Below are positions 54,214 to 63,511 of a stretch of 64,000 nucleotides of DNA, one piece after another; the stretch's first letter is position 1; the number at the start of each line of letters is the position of its first letter. The notes below the pieces were generated by a model. The model saw nothing but the letters and a program-made list of their open reading frames with translations. It made no database searches and was not told where the DNA came from. Position numbers and translations under genes: made by a program. Source of the stretch: Haloplanus vescus (GTDB lineage: Archaea; Halobacteriota; Halobacteria; Halobacteriales; Haloferacaceae); NCBI RefSeq assembly GCF_900107665.1, contig NZ_FNQT01000001.1, forward strand, positions 1,280,398-1,344,397, written 5' to 3'.

Positions 54214-55170
54214 CTAATACGAGTCGACGTTCTTGCCGACGGAGCAGACGTACTCGCCGGAGGCCACTTGCGGCAGGCGCCGACTGCGCCAGAAAACGCC
54301 GTCGTGGTCGGCGGTGACGCGCGCTTTCAGGTTGCCGAACACGTCCGTCACCTCGAACAGCGTCTCGTCGGCGGTCACGCGGTCGCCGAGGTCGGGGTCG
54401 AAGGTGACGAGGCCGCCGACGGGCGAACCGTACTGATCGAACGCCTTCGCGCGAGTCTGGGCCTCGATTTCTGGGTCGCCGTCGAGGAAGCCGTAGCCGT
54501 AGAGGACGTTGAACACGCCGCGGACGCCCGTCTCGATGCTCGACTCGTCCCAGCCGACCGCGCCACCGAGTTCGGGGTCGACAGCCGGGATGCCGTCCGA
54601 GGGAGCGACACGAGCGAGTTGGCCGTCCGGGCCCTTCTGGTCGAGGACGTAGCCACAGCCGAACGTCTTCGCGAGTTCGAGACACTCGGAGTGGAGACGG
54701 TGGCGGCGGCCACACCGGACGCGCACCTCGTCTATCATCCGACTCGTCGAGCCCTGATGGAGGTCGAGGACGAGGTCGGCCCGGCGAGCCACGTCGTAGG
54801 TGGCGGCGGCGATGCGCTCGCTCGACGTGCCGGTCTCGTCGCCGGGGTAGGCCCGGTTCATCTTCGTGTCGTCGATGGGGTTGCGGTGTTCGGCCACCTG
54901 ATACGCGTGGTAGTTGACGATGCCGACGACGATTATCGTGCCCGCGAGTTCCTCAGGGTCGATTTGGGGGACGACCCGCTGAACCACGCCGACGCCGTTG
55001 AGTTCGTCGCCGTCACTGGCCGCCTGAATGTACAGCGTCTTGCCGTCCTCGGCGCCCTCGATGACGGCGACAGGAAGTCCGAACGAACTGCCGTCGCGAG
55101 TCTCACCGACCTCGAGACGGCCCGTATCGACCGTCCCAGGAGACGCGTCTGCGCTGCCCACCGAAGTCAT
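54214..55170 (-). CDS. Succinylglutamate desuccinylase/aspartoacylase-family protein (variant metal site)
   Basis: 318 residues from ATG 55170. The M14-like AstE/AspA fold is recognised from LYIQAASDGDELNGVGVVQRV, NMNRAYPGD-like KMNRAYPGDETGTSSERIA and VLDLHQGS. In canonical members the first motif is HGxE. Here it is D53-G-D-E56, so the first zinc histidine is replaced by Asp, while E56 and H138 are kept. The protein may use a different metal set or have another amidase role. The C-terminal domain resembles a lipoyl-like barrel (GLVTFDPDLGDRVTADETLFEVTD). It is translated together with thrC. Confidence 0.85.
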   Translation of the reverse strand: MTSVGSADASPGTVDTGRLEVGETRDGSSFGLPVAVIEGAEDGKTLYIQAASDGDELNGVGVVQRVVPQIDPEELAGTIIVVGIVNYHAYQVAEHRNPIDDTKMNRAYPGDETGTSSERIAAATYDVARRADLVLDLHQGSTSRMIDEVRVRCGRRHRLHSECLELAKTFGCGYVLDQKGPDGQLARVAPSDGIPAVDPELGGAVGWDESSIETGVRGVFNVLYGYGFLDGDPEIEAQTRAKAFDQYGSPVGGLVTFDPDLGDRVTADETLFEVTDVFGNLKARVTADHDGVFWRSRRLPQVASGEYVCSVGKNVDSY

Positions 55171-55266
55171 TGTTTCACCCACGGACTCATCCCCTTTGAG
55201 CGATTCGATAGTGCCGGACCGAGGACCCGCGACAGGGCTTTGAGCCTCGCCCCCCACTCGACCGAC

Positions 55267-55557
55267 GTGAGCGACGACACGCCCGACCGGCCGCCGTCGA
55301 CAGGACTCCTCGACGCACTTCGCGTGCGCCGCAACGCGACCATCGGCACCGTCGCCGGCGTCGCCCTCGCCGCCCTCGCCTACCTCGTTCGGGTGTTCGA
55401 ACTCGTCGGGCCCGTGGGCGGCACGCAGCGCTACCCTGTGCTCGGTCCGGAAGGGTGGTTTCTCGTCCTCGGATTCGTCCTCGCGTCGGCGACGACGCTA
55501 CTCGTGACGACGGTGTTGACGGCCCTGACGGCCTATCGGCGCACCCGAGAGTTATGA
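55267..55557 (+). CDS. Small membrane protein (two helices)
   Basis: 96 residues from a GTG at 55267. A polar N-terminus (VSDDTPDRPPSTG) is followed by two hydrophobic segments at about 28-47 and 66-87 and a basic end (YRRTREL). It is convergent with the PhoU/TrkA gene, overlapping by six bases. It resembles small haloarchaeal conserved membrane proteins of unknown role. Confidence 0.6.
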   Translation: MSDDTPDRPPSTGLLDALRVRRNATIGTVAGVALAALAYLVRVFELVGPVGGTQRYPVLGPEGWFLVLGFVLASATTLLVTTVLTALTAYRRTREL

Positions 55558-56757
55558 GTCGAAGGCGTCGTCGTCGCCGGCCAGTTCCGCGAGTCGGCCG
55601 GCCCCCGCGCGCGTCCCCTTGGCGATGAGTACGTCGTCGGTGTGGACGGTCGTCTCCGGGCCGGGCGAGATGACCCAGTCGCCGTCGCCCCGACGGACGG
55701 CGATGACGCGCATCCCCGTCTCCGTCTTGACCTGGAGGTCGCCGAAGGACGCGTCGGCGAGACGGCTGTTCGTGCCGACGGTAACGCGGACGATGACCTC
55801 GTCCGACTCCTCGACGGCGGCGGCGACGACCGGGTGCGTGTCGAGGCCGCGCAGGACGCCCTCGCTGATTTCGAGGGCGGCGTCGCTGATGACCTCCGTC
55901 GCACTCGCGAGGTGGACCAAGCCCCGAAGCGAGATGGGGTCGTCGACGCGGGGAGCGGCGCGCAACACCCACGCCTCGAAGCGGGACTTGAGGGCGTCGA
56001 CCTCCGCTTCGAGTTCGACCACCTCCTCGGCGACCCCCTCGCTGTCGAAGAGGACGGACCCGTAGGCCAAGTCCACGGCGAGTTCGCTCATGTTCTTCAT
56101 CAGGACGATGGAGTCGACGGCGCGGTCCAAGTCCTCGATGGTGGACGCCGCCGGTTCGGGCGGGTCGTACGTGTCGCCGGTGACGCTCTCGTACACGCCC
56201 GAGAGCGCCATCTCGGTGCCCCGGAGGAGAACCACGTCGCCGGCTTCGAGCGTGGTGTTGCGGTCGGGGTTGAGCACCCACTCGCCCGACCGCCGGATGG
56301 CGATGACGCGCACGCCCGTCTCGGTTTCGAGGTTGAGGTCGCCGAGCGACTCGCCGACGTAGTCGGAGTCGGGGACGACCTGTCCCCGGACGACGGTTTC
56401 GACGGCCTCCGGAATCGCCGTCCGCATCGCCTCGGGGACACCGATGTCTTCGAGGACGATTTTCGCGATGTCGCCCGCGGCGTCACTTATCTTCTCGGCG
56501 GCGCCGACGACGCCCAAGACGGGGGCGAGCGCCTCGGCGTCCTCGGGGTTGCGCGCGGCCATCAGGAGGCTCATCCGCGCCTGCAACTGAAGGACGTCCA
56601 TGCGCTCTTCGAGTTCGAGCACCTCCATCGCCACCTCGTCGCTCCCGTGCAGGACCGCAGAGTACGAGAGGTCGATCAGCAGCTCCGCCGTGTCTTTCAT
56701 CTCGACGAGGACGGCCTTCACGCTGACCGGTTCGTACTCCACGTCCGCAGGGTCCAT
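55552..56757 (-). CDS. Tandem PhoU / TrkA-C domain protein (COG3273-like)
   Basis: 401 residues built from a duplicated unit. PhoU-like helices (about 12-110) are followed by a TrkA-C domain (about 115-195), and the pattern repeats (about 205-310, then 315-395). Each TrkA-C has the VGESLGDLNLETETGVRVIAIRR / LADASFGDLQVKTETGMRVIAVRR motif and ends EAGDVVLLRGT / HTDDVLIAKGT. TrkA-C domains gate K+ channels by binding nucleotides such as c-di-AMP. No pore or channel gene is adjacent. TATA-like ctttttatc lies 25-33 bases upstream on its strand. Confidence 0.85.
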   Translation of the reverse strand: MDPADVEYEPVSVKAVLVEMKDTAELLIDLSYSAVLHGSDEVAMEVLELEERMDVLQLQARMSLLMAARNPEDAEALAPVLGVVGAAEKISDAAGDIAKIVLEDIGVPEAMRTAIPEAVETVVRGQVVPDSDYVGESLGDLNLETETGVRVIAIRRSGEWVLNPDRNTTLEAGDVVLLRGTEMALSGVYESVTGDTYDPPEPAASTIEDLDRAVDSIVLMKNMSELAVDLAYGSVLFDSEGVAEEVVELEAEVDALKSRFEAWVLRAAPRVDDPISLRGLVHLASATEVISDAALEISEGVLRGLDTHPVVAAAVEESDEVIVRVTVGTNSRLADASFGDLQVKTETGMRVIAVRRGDGDWVISPGPETTVHTDDVLIAKGTRAGAGRLAELAGDDDAFDS

Positions 56758-56856
56758 ACCCGAACACGTCCCGCGCGGACGATAAAAAGCCACCCGCCGT
56801 TCGCGGCGCGCGTGCGGGAAGTTTAATTCGAGGGGCCCCGTAGGTGGCCTCGTTCG

Positions 56857-57351
56857 ATGGCCATCGACCCGCGAAACTACGATCTCGCCGAACTCCGAGG
56901 CGCAGGCAGTAGCGAGCCGGTGGCTCGGGAGTCGCGGGTGGCCGACGACGAGACGACTGACGAGACAGAGGAGACAACGACGCCGACCCGCGGGTCGGCG
57001 ACGGCCGCGCTCCACGAGTCCATCGTCCGTGACCTCGCGGTGATGGAGCAAGGGTCGGCGGACCTGACGCGGCCGTATCTGTCGACGCTGCCGGCCTCGC
57101 TCACGGCCGAAGGGCTCGTCCTCGAGTGGCTGGAGTTTCTCGTCTTGCAGGCGGGGACGGAGTCGGTGGCCGACGCGCTCGCGTTCTACGAACGCGTCGG
57201 GTGGCTCGGCAACGACGCGGCCGAGACGCTCGAACGGTATCTGTGGGGGATTAGCGAGCCACGCGCGAACGAGGGCAACGACCTCGACCCGGACGACCAC
57301 CGGGTGAGTCTCCACTACGTCGCTCGGCTGACCGCCCTTTCCCGCGACTGA
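56857..57351 (+). CDS. Orphan archaellum FlaD/FlaE-domain protein
   Basis: 164 residues. The N-terminal 50 are a Thr/Glu-rich disordered segment. The C-terminal domain (about 75-140) follows the FlaD/E pattern: RPYLSTLPASLTAEGLVLEWLEFLVLQAGTESVADALAFYERVGWLGNDAAETLERYLWG. In haloarchaea FlaD/E proteins link the archaellum motor to the Che system. No other archaellum gene is present here. TATA-like gtttaattc is 30-38 bases upstream. It may be a polar-cap or chemotaxis adaptor. Confidence 0.78.
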   Translation: MAIDPRNYDLAELRGAGSSEPVARESRVADDETTDETEETTTPTRGSATAALHESIVRDLAVMEQGSADLTRPYLSTLPASLTAEGLVLEWLEFLVLQAGTESVADALAFYERVGWLGNDAAETLERYLWGISEPRANEGNDLDPDDHRVSLHYVARLTALSRD

Positions 57352-57377
57352 TAGCGGTATCGTACCTGTCCAGAGAT

Positions 57378-57401
57378 TCTCGCCGGACCGTCTCGGCGAG
57401 A
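57378..57401. terminator. 8-bp perfect inverted repeat (hairpin)
   Basis: TCTCGCCG (57378-57385) pairs with CGGCGAGA (57394-57401) around an eight-base loop, 26 bases after the FlaD/E-gene stop and about 45 bases before the next TATA box. It could be a terminator for the first gene or an operator for the actin-like gene. No T-run follows. Confidence 0.5.
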
Positions 57402-57446
57402 CTCTATACTGACGTCGGATACTCCCTATGAGAATCGCGGGCGTGA

Positions 57447-57454
57447 TTATTTAT
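57447..57454 (+). promoter_or_regulatory. TATA box of the actin-like gene
   Basis: ttatttat lies 26-33 bases ahead of the ATG at 57480. This supports that ATG over the in-frame ATG at 57456, which would overlap the promoter. Confidence 0.65.
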
Positions 57455-57479
57455 CATGTCCGCGTGTATCGCGGAGCGT

Positions 57480-58568
57480 ATGAGTGAAGACGACGACGCT
57501 GAGAGTGAGACGGCCGACGATGGCGATACGGCGACCGACGAACCGACGCCCGTCGGCGTCAAACTCGGCAGTACCCGGACGGTCATCGCCATTCCCGATG
57601 GCAGCGGCGGCTTGCGGACCGTCAAGACGCTGACCTGTCTGGCGACGTACGAAGACGCTATCACTGGTGAAGAACGGGTGCTCTACGGCGAGGAAGCCGC
57701 CCGGGAGTACCCCGACCGAGTACAGTACACGCTGCGCTCGGGCCTCCCCGAAGACGAGGACCGCGCCGAGTTGACGGCGACGTTCTTCGAGTCCGTCATC
57801 GAGGCCAACGACGTGCCCGAAGACAGCGCCGTCGTCTACGCCATCCCGACCATCGACAACGAGGAAGGGTTGGCGAACCTCGAATCCGTCATCGAGGGGA
57901 GTTCGATTGGAGAGGCGCTCATCCGCAGCTATCCGGAGTCGCTGTGTGGCGCCGTCCCCGCCCTCGGCGACGAGTTAGAGGCCGTCGACGACATCTTCGT
58001 CACGGTCAACCTCGGCTCGACCAACCTCGAAGCGGCGGCGTACCGCCGCGGCGAGCAACTCGCCCCCTTCACGACGGGCGCGGTCACCGGCAACGAGGTG
58101 GACCGGATGATAGCCAACTACGTCGAGGAGGAGACGCAGGGTCGCGTGAACATCGACACGACGACGGCCCGCGAGTACAAGGAGGAACACGCCGACTTCG
58201 TGGACTTCGAGCCGTTCACGGACATCATCCAGCAGCCCGGTGGCGGCTCCCACGAGTTCACCATCGAGCGGAGCGTTATGGACGCCGTCGACGAGTACGT
58301 CGACGAGGCCGTCGAGGAGATTGCCAACGCCTTCCTGCCCGAACTCGCCAACGACTACATCAAGGTGTACCAGTTGGCGCTCGACCAGCCAATCGTCCTC
58401 ACGGGCGGGATGACGTGCATCCCCGGCATCGTCGAGGAGTTCGAGGAGCGCCTGAGCGAGGAGCTCCAGCGTGACGTGGAAGCCGTCGCCCCCGACGACC
58501 CGTCGCTGTCGGCAGCGGTCGGCGCGCAGCGCATCGCAGAGCGACTCGTCGACGCCGACGCGTACTAA
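57480..58568 (+). CDS. Actin/Hsp70-superfamily ATPase (salactin/volactin-type candidate)
   Basis: 362 residues. The three nucleotide-binding signatures of the actin fold are visible: phosphate-1 [14 protein letters not shown] (26-39), phosphate-2 [15 protein letters not shown] (174-188) and the adenosine motif [12 protein letters not shown] (306-317). It lacks Hsp70's C-terminal substrate domain, so it is a stand-alone actin-like protein. Haloarchaea contain filament-forming actin homologues (salactin, volactin), and this is a candidate. The N-terminal 22 residues are acidic and disordered. It has its own leaderless promoter. Confidence 0.82.
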   Translation: MSEDDDAESETADDGDTATDEPTPVGVKLGSTRTVIAIPDGSGGLRTVKTLTCLATYEDAITGEERVLYGEEAAREYPDRVQYTLRSGLPEDEDRAELTATFFESVIEANDVPEDSAVVYAIPTIDNEEGLANLESVIEGSSIGEALIRSYPESLCGAVPALGDELEAVDDIFVTVNLGSTNLEAAAYRRGEQLAPFTTGAVTGNEVDRMIANYVEEETQGRVNIDTTTAREYKEEHADFVDFEPFTDIIQQPGGGSHEFTIERSVMDAVDEYVDEAVEEIANAFLPELANDYIKVYQLALDQPIVLTGGMTCIPGIVEEFEERLSEELQRDVEAVAPDDPSLSAAVGAQRIAERLVDADAY

Positions 58569-58606
58569 CCGACGACGCTTTGTCCCGGCCGCCCGACCGA
58601 CCGGGC

Positions 58607-58945
58607 ATGAAACAGGCCATCGTTGCGCGGACCGACCTCGGGATGGGGCGGGGGAAACTCGCGGCACAGGTCGCGCACGCCTCGCTCTCGGCGTACGAGG
58701 ACGCCGACGAACGAACCCGCCGCGCGTGGAAAGGCGAGGGACAGAAGAAAGTCGTCCTGAAGGGAAGCGGCGAGTCCGAACTCTTCGAGTTGGCCGACGC
58801 GGCCGAGCGGGCGGGCCTCCCGAACGCCATCATCCGCGATGCGGGCCACACGCAGTTGGACCCCGGCACGGTGACGGCACTCGCCGTCGGCCCGGGCGAC
58901 GACGACGAGGTTGACCGGGTGACGGGCGACCTCTCGCTGTACTGA
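58607..58945 (+). CDS. pth2: Peptidyl-tRNA hydrolase 2
   Basis: 112 residues, starting [27 protein letters not shown], the diagnostic Pth2 N-terminus with its conserved Lys and His. It continues [52 protein letters not shown]. It recycles tRNA from peptidyl-tRNA that has fallen off ribosomes. This is the archaeal/eukaryal type. It follows the actin-like gene after 38 bases. Confidence 0.95.
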   Translation: MKQAIVARTDLGMGRGKLAAQVAHASLSAYEDADERTRRAWKGEGQKKVVLKGSGESELFELADAAERAGLPNAIIRDAGHTQLDPGTVTALAVGPGDDDEVDRVTGDLSLY

Positions 58946-59026
58946 GAGGGACTGCAGTAGCGGTGGGCCGCCTGCCACCCCGACAGTGGCAATCGTTTAC
59001 ACTCGTTGCTGTGATGTCCCTCACGT

Positions 59027-59278
59027 ATGGACGACGCTGCCCTCCTCCGACAGACGATTCGCCGCTGCACTGCGGTCCTCGTCGCGACGATTGCGTACAC
59101 CGGGTTGGTTCTCCAGTCGACCGGCACGGGAGAGATGTTGCTCCTGATACTGACGGCGGCCCTCCTGTATCTCGGCAGCGAGTACGTTTCGCTGGTCCCG
59201 AAGGAGGATACCGCCGAACCCCCCGCAGAGTCGTCGCCAGCAGACGACACCCGTGAGGACGACTCACCGCGTTCGTGA
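59027..59278 (+). CDS. Small membrane protein with acidic tail
   Basis: 83 residues. Two hydrophobic segments at about 14-30 and 36-53 precede an acidic Pro/Ser/Asp tail (about 58-83) that is probably cytoplasmic. TATA-like gtttacac lies about 27-34 bases upstream. Function unknown. Confidence 0.6.
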   Translation: MDDAALLRQTIRRCTAVLVATIAYTGLVLQSTGTGEMLLLILTAALLYLGSEYVSLVPKEDTAEPPAESSPADDTREDDSPRS

Positions 59279-59360
59279 GTCGGACTCAGCACCTCGGCGC
59301 TCGCTCGGCGACGCGCCGGCAAACAGTTACAACAAAGTGCCGCGCCGGCGACGACCGAGT

Positions 59361-60017
59361 ATGTCACTCGTCGCCGCCGCCGTCGCGGGGGGCGCCCTCG
59401 GCGCACGGCACGCCCTCGAAACGGACCACCTCGCGGCCGTCGCGACGCTCGTCGACGGCGAAGAGACGACCCTCTCGCGCGCCGGATTCGTCGGCGCGTC
59501 GTGGGGCGTCGGCCACACCGTCCCCATCGCGGCGCTCGGCCTCGCCTTCCTCCTCCTCGGTGTCCGTCTGCCCTCGTCGGTGACGACGCTGTTTGAGGGA
59601 CTGGTCGGCGTCGTCCTCGTCGTGTTGGGCGCACGGATGCTGACCGGCGTCCTCGGCTGGCACGACCACGCCCACGGCACGCACCCCCTCCACCGCCACC
59701 TCCGAATCGGCCGGCTTTCGCTCGGCGGCCGCCACACGCACGTCGACGGCGACTCGCTACTCGTCGGCGCCCTCCACGGCGTCGCCGGGAGCGGAGCGCT
59801 CGTCATCGCCCTCGTGTCCACGGCGCCGAACCTCCCGACCGCCACCTCGTTCCTCGGCGCGTTCGCCGTCGGGTCGATACTGACGATGGCCGCGGTGTCC
59901 GCTGTGTGGGGCCAGACGATGGGCTGGCACCGACGGGCGCTTCGCACCGTCGCCGGCCTCGGCGGCGTCGGCGTCGGCGTGTTGCTCCTCGTCGAGAGCG
60001 CGGGCGTGTTGGTCTGA
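59361..60017 (+). CDS. NicO/NiCoT-like nickel or cobalt transporter
   Basis: A 218-residue membrane protein with about six helices. The first contains H17-ALET-D22-H23, the HX4DH metal-recognition motif of nickel/cobalt transporters. A second helix has SWGVGHTVP with a conserved His, and the central loop is His-rich ([24 protein letters not shown]). It is probably a Ni2+/Co2+ carrier and a candidate target of NikR, whose gene is 36 kb upstream. No urease or hydrogenase gene is in the window. Confidence 0.82.
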   Translation: MSLVAAAVAGGALGARHALETDHLAAVATLVDGEETTLSRAGFVGASWGVGHTVPIAALGLAFLLLGVRLPSSVTTLFEGLVGVVLVVLGARMLTGVLGWHDHAHGTHPLHRHLRIGRLSLGGRHTHVDGDSLLVGALHGVAGSGALVIALVSTAPNLPTATSFLGAFAVGSILTMAAVSAVWGQTMGWHRRALRTVAGLGGVGVGVLLLVESAGVLV

Positions 60018-60022
60018 CGCCC

Positions 60023-61357
60023 ATGCGCGACGCCCATCCCCTCGAACGGCAGGTCGGCATCGACCACTACGTGAGCGACGGCCCCGGCGTCGGCGGGCGC
60101 CTCCGCGACGACCCGAGCGACTTCCGGGTGCGCGAACTGGAGACGATAACCCCCGAACCGCTCGACGCCGATTCGGGCTCGTACCCCATCCTCCTCGTTC
60201 GCGCGACGCTCACCGACTGGGACACCAACGACTTCGCGAGTGCGCTCTCGGACGCGATGGGCATCAGTCGCGAACGGGTGTCGTGGGCGGGCACGAAAGA
60301 CAAGCGCGCGGTCACGACGCAGCTGTTCTCGATTCGGGACGCGACGGCCGAGGACCTGCCCGACCTCTCGGGCGTCGACATCGACCCGCTGGGCCGAATC
60401 GGCCGGGACCTGGAGTTCGGTGACCTCGCGGGCAACGCCTTCGAGATTCGCATCGCGGACGCCAAGCGACCCGAGGCAGTCGGGGACGTGACCGACGACC
60501 TGCGGGCGTTCGGCGGCGGGTCGGCCGCTGTGCCGAACGTCTTCGGCCACCAGCGCTTCGGCAGTCAGCGGCCCGTCACGCACGAGGTGGGCCTGCACGT
60601 CGTCCGCGAGGAGTGGCGAGAGGCCGTCCTCACGTACGTCGGCAACCCGGCGGAGACGGAACCGGACCGGACACAGCAGGCGCGGGCGACGGTCGAAGAC
60701 GTGGCGGCGAGCGCCGACCCCGACTGGCAACAGGCACTCGACGCGATGCCGGGGCACCTCGGCTACGAGCGCTCGATGCTGCACACACTGGTCGAGAACG
60801 GCGGCGAGACGCCCGCCGACTTCCGCGACGCGCTGGAGACGGTGCCGTGGAACCTCCAGCGACTCTTCGTCAACGCCGCGCAGTCGTACGCGTTCAACCA
60901 AATCCTCTCCGAACGCCTGCGTCGCGGCCTGCCCTTCGACCGTCCCGTCGCCGGCGACGTGGTGTGTTTCGCGGACGCCGACGCGCCCGAAGGGTTGGCG
61001 CTCCCCGACACCGACCGCCTCCAGCGAGTCGACGAGGAACGCGTCGACGTGGTGACCCGCCACTGCGAGCGCGGACGCGCCTTCGTCACCGCGCCGCTGG
61101 TGGGGACGGAGACGGAACTCGGCGACGGCGAACCCGGCGAGATAGAGCGCGAGGTGCTCGGGGAGTTGGACCTCGCACCCGACGATTTCGACCTGCCCGG
61201 CAACTTCGACTCCTCGGGGACGCGACGCGCGATTCTGGTCGAGGCGAATCTGAGCGTCGAGCGCGACCCCCTGACCATCTCCTTTTCGCTCCCGCGCGGG
61301 TCGTACGCGACGGCGGTCCTCCGGGAGTATCTGAAGGTCGACCCGCGGGACCTCTAG
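60023..61357 (+). CDS. truD: tRNA pseudouridine(13) synthase TruD
   Basis: 444 residues from ATG 60023. The catalytic Asp is D93 in [14 protein letters not shown]. The other family motifs are [12 protein letters not shown] and [17 protein letters not shown]. The archaeal insertion domain lies between about 190 and 330. It modifies U13 of tRNA and possibly other RNA. It starts five bases after the transporter gene, so the two may share a transcript. The stop shares CTAG with the convergent gene. Confidence 0.94.
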   Translation: MRDAHPLERQVGIDHYVSDGPGVGGRLRDDPSDFRVRELETITPEPLDADSGSYPILLVRATLTDWDTNDFASALSDAMGISRERVSWAGTKDKRAVTTQLFSIRDATAEDLPDLSGVDIDPLGRIGRDLEFGDLAGNAFEIRIADAKRPEAVGDVTDDLRAFGGGSAAVPNVFGHQRFGSQRPVTHEVGLHVVREEWREAVLTYVGNPAETEPDRTQQARATVEDVAASADPDWQQALDAMPGHLGYERSMLHTLVENGGETPADFRDALETVPWNLQRLFVNAAQSYAFNQILSERLRRGLPFDRPVAGDVVCFADADAPEGLALPDTDRLQRVDEERVDVVTRHCERGRAFVTAPLVGTETELGDGEPGEIEREVLGELDLAPDDFDLPGNFDSSGTRRAILVEANLSVERDPLTISFSLPRGSYATAVLREYLKVDPRDL

Positions 61358-62646
61358 TCGGCGAGGCCGTAGCCGAGCAGGAAGAAGGGACTCCCGACGA
61401 CGACGGCGGCGAGGGCGCCGAAGACGGCGAGAGTGACAGCGAGGACGTAGAGCGTTCCGCCCTGCGAGGCGATGGAGAACATCGTCGCGAGGACGACGAG
61501 GAGCGTGCCGACGGCGACAGTCAGCCCCCGCCGGAGCGACGTGTGGGCGGCAGTGTAGCCGGCGAGCGTCGCGGCGTAGACGGGTAGCGGCAAGAGTAGG
61601 GGGACGACGTTCACGTCCGGGAGAGTGGACGCCTGCAGGAGGAGGCCGGTGGCGACGGCGAGCGCGGACGCAAGGGCGACGAGGCCGGCGAGACGCCACT
61701 CGGAAAGCTGGTCACGGACGGCGGGCAGAGAGAGGAGCGCGCCGAGAGCGACGGCGCCGACGCCGCCGGCGAGAAGGGACGGTTCCGACCCCACGACGAC
61801 GGTTCCGGCGTAGAGCGGGTAGGCGAACGCGAGGACGCCGACGCCGACGACGGCGAGTGCGCGACGGTCGGGCGTGGTCGTGGCGTCGGCGTCGAGCGCA
61901 CGAGCGCCGCGAGCGAGGACCGCGAAGCCGCCAGCGAACACCGCTCCGGGCACGACGAGGAACAAGAGGACGTTGCGTCCGACGATGGGGACGAGTGGGA
62001 GCGCGACGGCGACCAGACTCCACAGGGGCGCGAGCGCGGCGTCGTCGGGGACGAGCGTCACGAACGGCCCGTCGCCGCTGGAGTCGAAGGACGTGACCGT
62101 CATGCGGCGTGACGACACGTCGGCGCCGGGGAGGGCGTCGCCGACGACCATCCCCGGCGGCGCGACGAGGGTGAGGCGGTCGGCGCCGAGACCGAACCGG
62201 ACGAGACGGCCGTCGTCGTCGCGGAAGTAGTCGACGCGGAGGACGCCGCCCGGCGCATCGGTCGCCACGTCGGGCGTGCGGTACCGCATCCGGACGGTAT
62301 CACCCGAGACGCTCGTCGAGTGGAGAGTGCCGTCGTGGATAGCGATGGCGTCACGGGCGAGCGAGCGCCGGAGCGAATCGTTGCGTGCGAGCGTCGCCGC
62401 CGCGGTGTCGTTCAGTCGGTTCTCGACGGTCCACGTCGCGGAGCCGTTGCGGTGGACGCGCATCGTGGCGGTGCTGTGTTCGATTTCGACGTCCATCCCG
62501 TGGGCGTATGCCGCGTCGGTGAAGCCACGGTCACAGGGCGAGCAGACGGGGACGGGCCGCGGACTCGCCGCGGCGGGGACCGCGACGCCGAGGAGGGCGA
62601 CGACGAGAGCCGCGGCGACGAGGACGCGGGTCGGGCGGAGGGCCAT
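61354..62646 (-). CDS. Exported multi-pass membrane protein, unknown function
   Basis: 430 residues from ATG 62646. A signal peptide (about 1-29) is followed by an external beta-rich domain (about 30-205) with a CSPC pair near residue 35 and several NDT/NGS glycosylation sequons. About seven to eight membrane helices follow (205-428). This layout, a large outer domain then a helical bundle, is reminiscent of haloarchaeal DUF-type envelope proteins. I do not recognise the family. Confidence 0.65.
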   Translation of the reverse strand: MALRPTRVLVAAALVVALLGVAVPAAASPRPVPVCSPCDRGFTDAAYAHGMDVEIEHSTATMRVHRNGSATWTVENRLNDTAAATLARNDSLRRSLARDAIAIHDGTLHSTSVSGDTVRMRYRTPDVATDAPGGVLRVDYFRDDDGRLVRFGLGADRLTLVAPPGMVVGDALPGADVSSRRMTVTSFDSSGDGPFVTLVPDDAALAPLWSLVAVALPLVPIVGRNVLLFLVVPGAVFAGGFAVLARGARALDADATTTPDRRALAVVGVGVLAFAYPLYAGTVVVGSEPSLLAGGVGAVALGALLSLPAVRDQLSEWRLAGLVALASALAVATGLLLQASTLPDVNVVPLLLPLPVYAATLAGYTAAHTSLRRGLTVAVGTLLVVLATMFSIASQGGTLYVLAVTLAVFGALAAVVVGSPFFLLGYGLAD

Positions 62647-62739
62647 GCGAGGTGGTGTGTGGCCGGGACCCAATGGGCTTTGTGCCGGGGTCTGGGCACC
62701 GAAGGACGGACTTATCAGACGCGCCCGACTGTCACCGAT

Positions 62740-63459
62740 ATGGAGTGTCGGCGGTGTGGAACCCCGTTAGACCGACCGGGCGACTACTGTCTGGTCTGTC
62801 GCACCGCCAACTGCGACGCGGTCGTCCTCGACATCGACGTCGACCGCGCGACGCTGACGATGGTAGAGGAGGAGGAGACGGTGGGCGAGACGACGATTAC
62901 GACGCGCCCGGAGGAGGAGGGCGAGGCGCGGGTCATCGAGCGCCGAAACTTCGCCGGGCTAATCGCCGACGAAATCCGTCGAAAGCGTCCGGAGACGGTG
63001 TTCGCGGCGGGCGACCGAGAGATAATCCGCGCGGTGCGGGGGGAGACCCACTACGAGTTCTATCGCGTCGCCGGCGACGACCCGGTGGCGTCGGTGTTGG
63101 AACGTCGCGGGGAACGGGCGCTCGAAGTCGTGGAGACGCCGCCGAAGGAGAAACTCGGCGGGCGACACACGACGCTCATCGGCAAACGAGCGGGGCGCCG
63201 AGCCATCTCGACGGTGGCCGAACACCCGCACGTGAAGAAAATCGTCCCCGGACCCATCGACGCCGGGGGCAAGGGGTCGCAGTCGGGGTTGCGCGCGAAG
63301 GTGACGCGGGCGGACGACAACGGGAACGTGCGCTTACTCCTGCGCGACGGGTCGAGCGTGCAGGAGAACCGCATCGTCACGACGGCGATGAACCGCGAAA
63401 CCGGCGAGCGCGTCCGCGACGATTTGAACGATGCGCTGGCGGCGGCGGACCTGCAGTGA
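62740..63459 (+). CDS. DUF2103-type protein with N-terminal zinc ribbon
   Basis: 239 residues. The N-terminal zinc ribbon is [20 protein letters not shown] (C3, C6, C17, C20). Then comes an acidic domain, and the C-terminal half [53 protein letters not shown] matches DUF2103. The basic GGRHTTLIG and [10 protein letters not shown] segments suggest nucleic-acid or nucleotide binding. It precedes rpl37ae, rpoP and pcc1, so a link to translation or transcription is plausible. Confidence 0.8.
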   Translation: MECRRCGTPLDRPGDYCLVCRTANCDAVVLDIDVDRATLTMVEEEETVGETTITTRPEEEGEARVIERRNFAGLIADEIRRKRPETVFAAGDREIIRAVRGETHYEFYRVAGDDPVASVLERRGERALEVVETPPKEKLGGRHTTLIGKRAGRRAISTVAEHPHVKKIVPGPIDAGGKGSQSGLRAKVTRADDNGNVRLLLRDGSSVQENRIVTTAMNRETGERVRDDLNDALAAADLQ

Positions 63460-63511
63460 CGAACGGAAACTCGCAGGGTTTATCCGTTCGCTAACGGTAA
63501 GAATCGGTACT

